From Chthonomonas calidirosea (GTDB lineage Bacteria > Armatimonadota > Chthonomonadetes > Chthonomonadales > Chthonomonadaceae), in NCBI GenBank assembly GCA_945878775.1, contig CAMCUQ010000010.1:1-40697 (forward strand): a stretch of DNA of 40,697 bases. The letters are read 5' to 3'. The notes beneath the pieces were generated by a model. The model ran no database searches. It worked only from the letters and a program-made list of their open reading frames with translations, and had not been told where the DNA came from. Both the position numbers and the translations under genes were made by a program. Numbering within the stretch: the stretch's first letter is position 1; each line of letters starts with the position of its first letter. Shown here piece by piece: positions 17,870 to 25,835 of the stretch.

Positions 17870-19273
17870 CTAGTTTTCGAACACAGCAAAATAGCGAAAC
17901 AGGCTCTGCTCAAGTCTCAAAAGCGCAAAACGGGTTGTACTCTGCACCATATCTCGCTCAGTGAGTCTTCGGGTAGTGCGTATCTGGTCCGCGTGGAGTG
18001 CAAACCGGGATTCGCCGTTATCTTGCCATAGTACTGCGCCATCTTTGACGCGCACAAGCAAGCCCCTCGCTTCGGCATTGACCTGAAAGACGATCTCCTT
18101 GGCGGCTTCTCCTTGTTGAAGTGCCACAGGTATCGCGTTTGTGTCTTTGGGCAGACTGCCCGCAACTTCAAGGTGGGTGATGCGTGCTAATAGCATATAA
18201 TCCACTTTCAGCCCTTTGCCAATCTCTTGTACGACTTTTATAGGCAAACCTCCTGCTTGGTTCCAAAGATTCTCTAGTGCCATATTCGCAGAGTTCAGCC
18301 TCCGCTGTACCACTCCGGCGTTTAGAGTGGAAGCGGAAGTGAGCGGCAGGAGATTCGGATGAAAAAGTAAGGAGACATCGGCAGGAAGTCCTTGTAGCGA
18401 TTTTGGTCGCAGTATTCTGCCTTCGGTGCTAAAGAGGAGCCTATCTGCCGTCGTGGGGGCAAGGATAGGGAAAAGTGCAATCTTGGTCTCTGGTTCCAAG
18501 AGAGGCATCACCTCTCCCACCCGAAGCGTGTGCTCCAAACGATTGGCAGATTGGGCTACTGCATTTGTAAGCAGGGCAAGTGGGCTGCGATTAAAAACAC
18601 CAGAGAGGACACTCCGTCCGGCTATTCCAACCCCACAAAGTGGGCTAAATCCCTCCGTAAAGTGTGCCTCTCCCTGCTCCATTCCGTCAAAACTCAACTC
18701 ACGCAGTTCGGCACGAAAGGTGAGGACACGGTCTGTGCCATCTTTAATCGTATATTTGGCATTATTAACAAGGAGTATCTGTGCAAAACCCAGCTCTTTG
18801 GAGATCAGCTTTGCTCCCTTGACCGTAAAGCACTGCTCACGCGTAAGTTTCAAGCGATGAATTGCCGCCAGAAGCAAGTCTGTCGAGACAATACTCCCAC
18901 TCCTGTTCACTTTGAGACGCGATTCAAGCACGCGTGGAAAAATGCGGTAGGCAAACTGGAGCAAAAACGCGTCGGAAGAAGGTGGTTCTCGGTCTATAGG
19001 TTCGCGCTTTCCCTGTTGTAGTCTGTCAAATTTCTGCTTCCGATTTGGCTCCTTATCCGTCGGTTTACGCCTCTTCTCTTTTTGAAAGTTTTCTAACCAT
19101 TCGGTGACCTGTTTTGGAGCGACTTCGAAGAGAGCAGGCGTAACAACTGCCATCCTGCTCTCTGAAGTTTGGCGCGGGTTTGGGGTGCCGTCTCCCTGCG
19201 TCTGCGAGGGTTCAGCGCGTAATGTCACCCCAATAATCAAAAAAAGAGTAAAAACCAGTAGATTCTGCTTCAT
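17870..19273 (-). CDS. Secreted two-lobed protein of unknown function
   Basis: The 467-residue product begins with a Sec signal peptide (MKQNLLVFTLFLIIGVTLRA). A charged linker follows (about 75-105, rich in Lys/Arg/Glu). Two regions look alike in plan: residues 125-215 and 330-455 each have a helix ending in a K-x-L block, then hydrophobic strands (AQILLVNNAKY; DYMLLARITHLEV) and a final strand. This recalls the TolB-N/CsgG-like fold of outer-membrane-associated proteins, in which a 'D/Y-x-LL-x-G' strand is typical. That comparison is an inference from pattern only. It reads divergently from the HTH/ABC permease operon across a 165-base promoter region. Confidence 0.75.
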   Translation of the reverse strand: MKQNLLVFTLFLIIGVTLRAEPSQTQGDGTPNPRQTSESRMAVVTPALFEVAPKQVTEWLENFQKEKRRKPTDKEPNRKQKFDRLQQGKREPIDREPPSSDAFLLQFAYRIFPRVLESRLKVNRSGSIVSTDLLLAAIHRLKLTREQCFTVKGAKLISKELGFAQILLVNNAKYTIKDGTDRVLTFRAELRELSFDGMEQGEAHFTEGFSPLCGVGIAGRSVLSGVFNRSPLALLTNAVAQSANRLEHTLRVGEVMPLLEPETKIALFPILAPTTADRLLFSTEGRILRPKSLQGLPADVSLLFHPNLLPLTSASTLNAGVVQRRLNSANMALENLWNQAGGLPIKVVQEIGKGLKVDYMLLARITHLEVAGSLPKDTNAIPVALQQGEAAKEIVFQVNAEARGLLVRVKDGAVLWQDNGESRFALHADQIRTTRRLTERDMVQSTTRFALLRLEQSLFRYFAVFEN

Positions 19274-19300
19274 AACCTAATCAAAACATCCTGAAAGATA

Positions 19301-19330
19301 TTGACACTACCTGCCGTCATTTTGTATACT
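19301..19330 (+). promoter_or_regulatory. Sigma-70-type promoter for the HTH/permease operon
   Basis: TTGACA (19301-19306) and TATACT (19325-19330) are separated by 18 bases, close to the housekeeping consensus. The expected leader of about 100 bases ends at an AGAGGG site before ATG 19439. Confidence 0.7.
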
Positions 19331-19438
19331 CTACCGTATTTGCGAGTCATTCGCGCTCTTTGCGGTTGCAACATCGCCATTTTTGCTTGTGGCGCAGGAT
19401 GTTGACCACCAAATACCTATCGAAAAGAGGGTTTTTGA

Positions 19439-19663
19439 ATGGAGTTTGAATCCAGAGACCTACTCACCGTGGAACAAGCGGCAGAGTATTTGCAGGTAAG
19501 TCAGTCGAGTATCCGTTCCTATATTCGACAAGGTCGCCTTCCAGCATTTCGTATCGCTGGTAAGCGCAAAGTGCTTATTGCACGCGCCGCACTTCTAGAC
19601 CTCCTTGAGCCCGCCCGTCCAGAAGATACCGAATCGCACACTTCTGGGAACAAAGAAGAATAA
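19439..19663 (+). CDS. Excisionase-type HTH DNA-binding protein
   Basis: A 74-residue winged-helix protein of the MerR/excisionase (HTH_17, BldC-like) class. The motif LTVEQAAEYLQVSQSSIRSYIRQGRLPAFRIAGKR has the classic helix, turn and recognition helix followed by the G-R-L-P-A-x-x-I wing. The remaining 25 residues are acidic and probably disordered. It is the first gene of an operon, 19 bases ahead of an ABC export permease. There is no integrase or phage gene nearby, so a host regulator rather than a true excisionase is more likely. It may control export of the polymer handled by the permease. Confidence 0.88.
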   Translation: MEFESRDLLTVEQAAEYLQVSQSSIRSYIRQGRLPAFRIAGKRKVLIARAALLDLLEPARPEDTESHTSGNKEE

Positions 19664-19682
19664 CGGTTCCGTATACCACCCC

Positions 19683-20537
19683 ATGTATGCACAATTCGTT
19701 GAACTTTGGCGGTTTCGGGATCTCCTTTGGCAACTAGTAGCGCGAGAACTCAAAGTCCGCTATAAAGGCTCTGCCTTTGGCTTTCTCTGGTCCATCGTCC
19801 CCGTTTGCCTTCAAGTCTTGGTATTTACCTTCTTCATCAAGAATGCGGCAAACCTCCCTGCGGAAAACTACTCGGCTTACCTGCTCTGTGGGCTGATTCC
19901 GTGGACTTACTTCAACACCGCATTACTCGATTCGGGGCAGACATTACGCGTCAACTATCCGATACTCAAAAAGGTCTATCTGCCTCGCGAAGTGTTTCCA
20001 TTATGCAGTGCCTTCAGCACTTTTGTCCACCTTCTCTTGGGCTGGGCAGTCTATTTTATTGTCTTTTTTGGGTTGATGCGCTTTATTGGGTTTGGCTCTC
20101 CCTTCCTGCCTACCTTGCTGATGTTTCCCGTCATAACATTGGTATTGGTACTCTTGGTATCTGGGCTTTGCCTCTGGGTTTCTATCCTTAGCCTCTTCTA
20201 TGAGGATGTCCGATTCATTGTCCAGACTCTGATGAATCTGCTCATGTTTGTGCTCCCCGTGCTGATTCCTGCCGATGTGATACGATACTCCACCCAATTC
20301 AAGAATCGTGCATGGTTGTTCGATATTTATATGATGAACCCGATCTCCGCGATCATTGATGCCTATCGGAAGACCATGTTAGAAGCACTACCGCGTGGCT
20401 CCTTTCATATGGTTGGAGAACCCCTTCAGATGAACTGGATTCATTTTGGCGGTGCTACCGTGATATCCCTGCTCATCTTTCTCTCTGGTTATGCCTATTT
20501 CAATGCGCGTAAGTGGGAGATTGTGGAACGTTGGTAG
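19683..20537 (+). CDS. ABC-2 polysaccharide/teichoic acid export permease (Wzm/TagG-like)
   Basis: The 284-residue inner-membrane permease moves lipid-linked polysaccharide across the membrane. It has the conserved cytosolic start RDLLWQLVARELKVRYKGS, the FGFLWSIVPV coupling region, six hydrophobic segments, and late motifs FYEDVRFIVQTLMN and NPISAIIDAYRKTMLE that are diagnostic of ABC2_membrane exporters. I use the ATG at 19683 because the conserved N-terminus begins right after it; a TTG 26 codons upstream overlaps the HTH gene. No Wzt-type ATPase follows: the operon ends at a strong terminator 22 bases downstream. The ATPase must be encoded elsewhere. Confidence 0.92.
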   Translation: MYAQFVELWRFRDLLWQLVARELKVRYKGSAFGFLWSIVPVCLQVLVFTFFIKNAANLPAENYSAYLLCGLIPWTYFNTALLDSGQTLRVNYPILKKVYLPREVFPLCSAFSTFVHLLLGWAVYFIVFFGLMRFIGFGSPFLPTLLMFPVITLVLVLLVSGLCLWVSILSLFYEDVRFIVQTLMNLLMFVLPVLIPADVIRYSTQFKNRAWLFDIYMMNPISAIIDAYRKTMLEALPRGSFHMVGEPLQMNWIHFGGATVISLLIFLSGYAYFNARKWEIVERW

Positions 20538-20559
20538 TAGGCTGACAAGGAGTATTCAT

Positions 20560-20593
20560 AGCAAAAAGCCCCGCGTTTGCGGGGCTTTTTGCT
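20560..20593. terminator. Bidirectional rho-independent terminator
   Basis: A perfect 15-bp stem (20560-20574 with 20579-20593) has a 4-base loop, with AAAAA and TTTTT at the stem bases. It serves both the permease operon and the convergent PilZ gene. Confidence 0.92.
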
Positions 20594-20611
20594 ACTTGAA
20601 ATGGAAAAGGA

Positions 20612-21304
20612 CTACTCTCCAAAGATGTCGTTAAGTATGCGTGCCATGCGTATCTTTTCCTCAGGAGCCATTGCGACAAACTGAATGCCGAGACGATTCT
20701 TCCCATTTTCCGTTTTACGCTCATGGCACACCTTTCCCTGAAAACGAAAAGGCTTCATCTCCTCACTCAAGTCCATCTCTTTGAGGTTTCGATTTGTGAG
20801 GTCTCTTTGCCATATGGTCTGCATCCACATATCGGTGAGGTTAAAGGCAACCTCAAGCCGAAAAGGAGTGTCCATGTGCAAGGGCAGATCGAAGCAGAGT
20901 CCGCCCAAGCTTAAGTCTATCATCTCCGCTTTGTGCCAGATAGGCGCATAACTATTACCTCTTGAAGCACGAAATTCGAGACCGGACTTCACAGGATACC
21001 TCTCATCTTTGCGAATATGAAGCTGGCGCACAGGTTCACAAATAGTCAGTTTTGCTACCTGCCCCTGTATCGTTTGGAGCTGAGTGCCAAGCACACGAAG
21101 TATGCCCTGAACCATGAAGTAGACATCTACCCGTGTTGGTATCTTCATGCGCTCGCCAATAGTGGGTGCGCTAGAGAAGCAAACGGTCAATTGCTTCATG
21201 TCCATTTGCGCGATTTTTCCCGTTATCTCAAAACCGCATTCGGGAAAGCGGAATTCGGCGACGTGGCTTTGTTGCACAACAATCCTCTCTTTCGGGCTAA
21301 GCAA
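20612..21304 (-). CDS. PilZ domain protein (second of a tandem pair)
   Basis: This YcgR-like protein of up to 230 residues has an N-terminal beta-rich flagellar-brake-like domain (about 1-95). A PilZ domain follows, with the c-di-GMP-binding motifs R-x3-R (RKDERYPV, near 97) and (D/N)-x-S-x2-G (IDLSLGGLCF, near 129). Both motifs are intact, so c-di-GMP binding is expected. The TTG at 21304 overlaps the upstream gene by eight bases. A GTG at 21277 has a better-placed GAGAGG site and may be the true start, giving 221 residues. Together with its upstream paralogue it probably tunes motility, secretion or polysaccharide output. Confidence 0.88.
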   Translation of the reverse strand: MLSPKERIVVQQSHVAEFRFPECGFEITGKIAQMDMKQLTVCFSSAPTIGERMKIPTRVDVYFMVQGILRVLGTQLQTIQGQVAKLTICEPVRQLHIRKDERYPVKSGLEFRASRGNSYAPIWHKAEMIDLSLGGLCFDLPLHMDTPFRLEVAFNLTDMWMQTIWQRDLTNRNLKEMDLSEEMKPFRFQGKVCHERKTENGKNRLGIQFVAMAPEEKIRMARILNDIFGE

Positions 21305-21986
21305 CCCTCTCGTTTGCTTCTATCTCCTCTGTGCGGTCAGCAAGAAACCGGAGCAGACGAAGCTTATCTAGATCGGCGATTCTGGTAAAGAATATACCCA
21401 AGCCCACTTTTCCGAATGGAAGGGGCTTGGCATGTTTGACTCTTCCACGCACACGAATTTCTTGAAACTCTGGCAGGGTGGCACGAGGCTTGCCAGGGTC
21501 TAGCACACGGTCGCCAGGAAGCGAATAGACATCCATACTTAGGTTTAACAGGGCTTCTATCTGATACGGCACATCGCTTGGCTGAGGGACATTCAAGAGC
21601 ATTCCCGTAACGCTCAAGTCTTCTGTGACACCATCGAACCATGCGGAGTGAATATTATTGCTGTGTGTAACGCGCCAAGAGGTGCGAACGGTGATAGGCA
21701 CGCGTCTCGCCTTTCTCTGCTGGAAGCCATACTCCAGAAAAGAGAGCACACAGTTGACGACTTCGTCATCGAAACATACAAATTGCGCATGGACAACGTG
21801 CAAAAACCCCTTTACAGAAAAGGAGATGTTGCCCTCCTCACCCTTCGCAGTATTGCTTAGGATACTGGGTGCATCCACCACTCGAACCGAAATGGTGGAC
21901 GAATCCAGATAGACAATGTAGCCCGCGCATCGCACCAAACTTGCCGGAAAGACAACTTCAGCGATAATCGGTTTTGCCACTCCCAT
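21297..21986 (-). CDS. PilZ domain protein (first of a tandem pair)
   Basis: The 229-residue paralogue of the next gene has the same plan: an N-terminal beta-rich domain, then PilZ with R-x3-R (RKARRVPI, near 92) and D-x-S-x2-G (EDLSVTGML, near 123). The two proteins are clearly divergent in sequence, so this is an old duplication or the pairing of two distinct subfamilies. AGGA precedes the ATG. It is the first gene of a two-gene operon, with the GH-like gene upstream on the same strand but 161 bases away. Confidence 0.87.
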   Translation of the reverse strand: MGVAKPIIAEVVFPASLVRCAGYIVYLDSSTISVRVVDAPSILSNTAKGEEGNISFSVKGFLHVVHAQFVCFDDEVVNCVLSFLEYGFQQRKARRVPITVRTSWRVTHSNNIHSAWFDGVTEDLSVTGMLLNVPQPSDVPYQIEALLNLSMDVYSLPGDRVLDPGKPRATLPEFQEIRVRGRVKHAKPLPFGKVGLGIFFTRIADLDKLRLLRFLADRTEEIEANERVA

Positions 21987-22147
21987 TTTGCGGTACGTCC
22001 TTAAAATAAAATGCCACTCTCGATCACAATGCGTGCGTGAAATAGATACTCTATTATGGCGACCACCAGTATTATCTCTAGTAGGAGGCTACGCAAAACT
22101 TAACAATAAAACACGATATGACTAACCTGTCCAGAAGCTCGCCGACC

Positions 22148-23557
22148 TCACCTCTTGGAAAACTCGAAGGCAAACAGGTGAGCATTTGTGAGCGTAAACT
22201 GCAAGCGAACAGGTTTCCCGTCCAGAGATACTCCTGCCTTCTTCCAGCGAACAGAATGACGAACCGAGTCTCCTCTGATGGGAACGCAGTCCTTGCTCTC
22301 ATAGCCAGGAAGTGTGCCTCCCTCGGCATCAAGAACGGCGATCTGAAGCGCACCAGTCACATTTGCGTTGACCATAAGGTGCTTGCCTGCAAAACGAAGT
22401 GGATGGGTCAGCAGCGTACCTGTCTCTTTACCTGCGCTCTGTGCTACGTAACGGTCTATTGGGGTACGCGCCAGCCCGATCTGCCGCTCTGTGAAACGCT
22501 CGACTTTATGTCCGCGTTTGTATCCCCCATAGTAGAGATAGAGTTCGTCACCTACAGGCAGTTGGCAATCGACCCAAGACATGGCACGATCCCATGTGCC
22601 CGGTAGCACATTCCTATCAATAAAAGGGGTTTTGTCCCGTGTCCAGTTCTCTCCATCATGGCTCCAGGTCAACGTGGTATAGCCCAATCCTGCGATTTGC
22701 CCTCCTGGTTCGGCGGGCAAATCATCACGCAGCACCCGCGCCATGCCGATAAGTAGCTCACCCCTTGCCAATACGCCCCCCATGCAGTAGAACTGAGTTT
22801 CTCCTTCGTCCTGCCCGTCTGGCGCAACGATACGATGCGGGGTAGACCAGTGCAAAAGGTCCGAGCTTTCACTCTGATAGGTCACTCTCCGTTGCCCGCT
22901 CCATGCCTTGTCTGCCAAGTACATTGAGACATTAGCGACATAACGCTTGCGGATCGGATCATAGTAGAGGTTATTAATGTCGTGATTATGCTTCAAAACG
23001 GGATCTGTTGCGAGTTTCGTCCAGCTTAGCCCATCGGGAGAGACGGCAATTTGCAATCCGCCATTGTGCCACCATGCGTATTTGTATCGTTGTTCTGGAT
23101 GCGGGTATTTTGCCCCTTCATCAAGGATGCTAGCCCCGAACTGTATCGCACTGGGGTCTTTCAAAATGCGATGGGGACGCTCCCAGTGGATCCCATCCGA
23201 TGATTCCATTGTTGCGAGGTGGCTCTGGCTTGCATTTTCAGGAACGCCGTACCAGATCCGAAAGCGTTTCGCATGTGCATCCTGAATGACTGTAACATAC
23301 GGCTGAAAGCACTTATCCTCTAGTCCCGTGATAACGGGCAGTGGCAGGCGTTTCGGGAGGACAAGCTCTCTCTGAAGGTGACTCTGCTCTGCGATCAAGT
23401 AGGAATCCAGAAAAAGGTGCGGTCCAGTGCCGAGAGTGCGTAACTTTACGGCAGTTTGTGGCATCGCGATCTCTCCATTCCCACCACTCCAGAGGAAGCA
23501 GGAGCTAGCGAATTGTTTTAAGAACGTGCGTCGCGCATTTTCGTGAGTGTGAGGCAT
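22148..23557 (-). CDS. Tat-exported beta-propeller protein, glycosidase-like
   Basis: The start is ATG 23557, preceded by GGAGGG; an in-frame start 27 codons upstream has no such site. The N-terminus ENARRTFLKQFASS is a twin-arginine signal. The 469-residue body has repeated W/Y-rich blades, such as RFRIWYGVPENASQSHLATMESSDGIHWERP, SPDGLSWTKL, YQSESSDLLHWSTP and WSHDGENWTRD. This is the '(S)(D/S)DG-x-x-W' pattern of five-bladed propellers in the GH32/GH43/GH130-like superfamily. Several acidic residues could serve catalysis, but I cannot name the triad. A beta-sandwich-like C-terminal part follows (about 390-469). It probably acts on, or binds, an extracellular glycan. Confidence 0.8.
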   Translation of the reverse strand: MPHTHENARRTFLKQFASSCFLWSGGNGEIAMPQTAVKLRTLGTGPHLFLDSYLIAEQSHLQRELVLPKRLPLPVITGLEDKCFQPYVTVIQDAHAKRFRIWYGVPENASQSHLATMESSDGIHWERPHRILKDPSAIQFGASILDEGAKYPHPEQRYKYAWWHNGGLQIAVSPDGLSWTKLATDPVLKHNHDINNLYYDPIRKRYVANVSMYLADKAWSGQRRVTYQSESSDLLHWSTPHRIVAPDGQDEGETQFYCMGGVLARGELLIGMARVLRDDLPAEPGGQIAGLGYTTLTWSHDGENWTRDKTPFIDRNVLPGTWDRAMSWVDCQLPVGDELYLYYGGYKRGHKVERFTERQIGLARTPIDRYVAQSAGKETGTLLTHPLRFAGKHLMVNANVTGALQIAVLDAEGGTLPGYESKDCVPIRGDSVRHSVRWKKAGVSLDGKPVRLQFTLTNAHLFAFEFSKR

Positions 23558-23885
23558 ATGAATTCCCTCCTCTAGAGAACCTTGTGTTTGAAAGCGTATT
23601 CCGTATTCAGCAAGCGAACTCCTGCGGAAAACATTCAATTATCCGATTGCATTCACTCGACTATCGAGCGAGCACCTTTCTCATTTGAGGTAGCCCAATT
23701 TCACATCAGTAAGTGCCACGCATTGCGATTAGGCTCTGCAAACGAGAGCCGTAATGCCTTTTTTGAGGGCAAAGCCAAACGTTTCATCGCCTCCAACGGA
23801 TCAAGTTTTCAGGAACGGTTTCAATTCTTCCTCTTTTCGAGTATAATAGCAGGGTTATTTTTAGGAATCTATTAGGAGGAGTAGT
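23558..23885. other. Divergent intergenic region
   Basis: The 328 bases between the propeller gene (minus) and the winged-helix-repeat gene (plus) contain no supportable gene. They hold the ribosome binding site of the former (23565-23570, minus strand). A small hairpin at 23732-23750 (ggctct/agagcc) is followed eight bases later by TTTTTT, a weak terminator or attenuator candidate. The promoter and leader of the latter are also here. Confidence 0.55.
23842..23879 (+). promoter_or_regulatory. -10 box and ribosome binding site of the winged-helix-repeat gene
   Basis: A perfect TATAAT lies at 23842-23847, with no clear -35 box 17 bases upstream. It is followed by AGGAGG at 23874-23879, six bases before the GTG start. 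The inferred leader would be very short, about 30 bases. Confidence 0.55.
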
Positions 23886-25721
23886 GTGACACCTACAACC
23901 CTTTCGCCATCCGAAACGCTTACCCAAAAAGAGATCGCGACCCTCTACGCTGAGACTTTGGTCTACAAAGCCCTTATCGAGGCGGAGGAGCCCTTAAAAG
24001 CCTCCGAAGTCGCACGCGCCATCGCACACACAGAATTTGACGTTCGATTGGCACGGGTTATTCTCGTCACCTCGTCCCAATTCACTGCCCTTGATCGCAA
24101 GTGGACACTCTGGACACGCTATCTCGACACGACCAACACTTTCGACAATATTGTACGACGAACCCTGAATGCCTTCGGGCAACCCATGAGCAGCAGACAC
24201 CTTGCTAGCGAGTTGGAAGCCGTCTACACGCGCCCACGCTTCGTCTATGAGGACATGCTCAACCGCCTTACAGAACAAGACAAGAGCTATTTTATCGTCA
24301 CCGATGATCTCGTAGCACCCGTCAGTTGGCTTCTGATCACCGATCTTCAAATACCCTACTCTGGCGAGGATGAGGTTCTTTTTGAGAACTTCCTCGATGA
24401 TGACAGTGTCTACCCCTACGTGGACGCCGCTAACGAAGTCCGCCTCGGCGCAGACTCCTTGGAAAGCATCAATGCCCTACTCGACACCGTAGGAAAGCCA
24501 CTCAGCGCAAAGGTGATCCAATTCCTTGCCTACAAGCGTAACCCCGACGCATTTGACGGACGTGCGTTTTTTCAAGCACTGGTCAATAGTGGCGCAGTTC
24601 CTCTCCTAGATGGAACTTGGATTAGCCCCACGCAAGCCGAAAACCTCCTCACCTACTTTGCCGAGATCGCAGAGCAAGAGGTGAGCGATTCTCTTGAGGC
24701 AGAGGCACAAGAGTCTGCTCAGCCACTTGTGATTAGTGAAGAGGACCTAGAACAGCTTGTCGAAACGATTCAAGAGAACGACGGCACGACCTTGGCACAT
24801 CGGCTCTTGGAAGACACCTTCGAGATTCTTCCTGACTACGTGACGTATGCCAGCGACCTTGAGATCGTGGTTGAGACCCTATCCAATGACGACCGTCTGG
24901 TCTATCTTGGTGGGGATCGCTTCCGTCCGCAAGGAACCCTGCCTGCCTATATCTTTAGCGTTCCAGGGCTGTTCCAATTCCCTGAAACGAACTACACCGA
25001 CCTTGAGGGTAACCCGCTTGACTTGCTCCTAGAGACCGAAGGGTTTGATGGAGGCTTGGAGCGAGAGATACTGAACCCCTTGGCGCAAGATGTCTGGGAT
25101 GACGAAGAGAGTTCGGACGCGGCTGTCAACCCTCCCGCAAATGCACGCACCATCATCAAGTATCACCACAAACAGATCGGAACCCTACCTCTTTGCCAGT
25201 TCCCGAACGGCTTCTTCCCCACGGAACCAGGGATTCTTGAAGTAGAGTTTATTCTGCCCTCTTCACAGCGAATAGGTGTGTGGGTGAACAATGAGACACG
25301 CCTACTCTATGGCTTGTACGACTGGTTCCAAGCGATTCCCATCGATTCTGGAGCCGTGTTTACTCTTGAAAGACAGGCATCAGATCGCTATATCGTCAGC
25401 TACAACGACGAGAGCGAAGCCACAATGTTTGTCAGCCGAAACCGAATCAATGAGCTTCTTGCCTTGAGCCAACGCGCCGAAGATGAGCAGATCGCCACAT
25501 TCGAGATCGTGCGTGAGATCATGGAGCATTCGCGCAAAGGACTTGAGTTCCTCACCCTTCTCACCGAAGTGAACATCGTGAGACGCACCCGCAGACATCT
25601 GTTGGCATCCATACTCTCTGCATACCACTGCTTCTTCCAGCGGGGTGGAGCATGGGTCTACGACTCGAAGAAACTCTCGCAAGGCTTCGATAAGAGCAAG
25701 CGAAAGTATCTTAACCGCTAA
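23886..25721 (+). CDS. Protein with tandem winged-helix-like repeats, unknown function
   Basis: I do not recognise a named family for this 611-residue soluble protein. Its first 60% looks like four diverged copies of an about 75-residue unit. Each starts with a helix, continues with a '(P)LxAxxVA'-like helix-turn-helix, and ends in a short wing 'L-x-G-x-W/F-x-x-P'. The ends fall near residues 75 (ALDRKWTLW), 145 (LVAPVSW), 247 (LLDGTWISP) and 355 (YLGGDRFRP). This resembles the HARE-HTH/RpoE-delta winged helix. An acidic spacer (about 265-285) and a beta-rich C-terminal half (about 420-530) follow, with a basic helical tail. GTG start with a perfect ribosome binding site. Nucleic acid or protein interaction is likely, but unproven. 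Confidence 0.75.
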   Translation: MTPTTLSPSETLTQKEIATLYAETLVYKALIEAEEPLKASEVARAIAHTEFDVRLARVILVTSSQFTALDRKWTLWTRYLDTTNTFDNIVRRTLNAFGQPMSSRHLASELEAVYTRPRFVYEDMLNRLTEQDKSYFIVTDDLVAPVSWLLITDLQIPYSGEDEVLFENFLDDDSVYPYVDAANEVRLGADSLESINALLDTVGKPLSAKVIQFLAYKRNPDAFDGRAFFQALVNSGAVPLLDGTWISPTQAENLLTYFAEIAEQEVSDSLEAEAQESAQPLVISEEDLEQLVETIQENDGTTLAHRLLEDTFEILPDYVTYASDLEIVVETLSNDDRLVYLGGDRFRPQGTLPAYIFSVPGLFQFPETNYTDLEGNPLDLLLETEGFDGGLEREILNPLAQDVWDDEESSDAAVNPPANARTIIKYHHKQIGTLPLCQFPNGFFPTEPGILEVEFILPSSQRIGVWVNNETRLLYGLYDWFQAIPIDSGAVFTLERQASDRYIVSYNDESEATMFVSRNRINELLALSQRAEDEQIATFEIVREIMEHSRKGLEFLTLLTEVNIVRRTRRHLLASILSAYHCFFQRGGAWVYDSKKLSQGFDKSKRKYLNR

Positions 25722-25763
25722 ATCAGAGACGCACGATCCTCCGTGTTTGTTTTTTGAAACCCT

Positions 25764-25784
25764 TCTCCCGCGATTTGCGGGAGA
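25764..25784. repeat. Short intergenic hairpin before gltX
   Basis: TCTCCCGC and GCGGGAGA (8 bp) pair around a 5-base loop, extended by further C/G blocks with one bulge. It may terminate the preceding gene, since a GTTTTTTG run lies just before it. It may also belong to a family of small dispersed hairpins similar to those in the first 600 bases of the window. Confidence 0.45.
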
Positions 25785-25835
25785 GGGGATTCTCTCACTA
25801 GGGGGTCGTTCATGAAAGAGATCAGGAGCCAGAAA

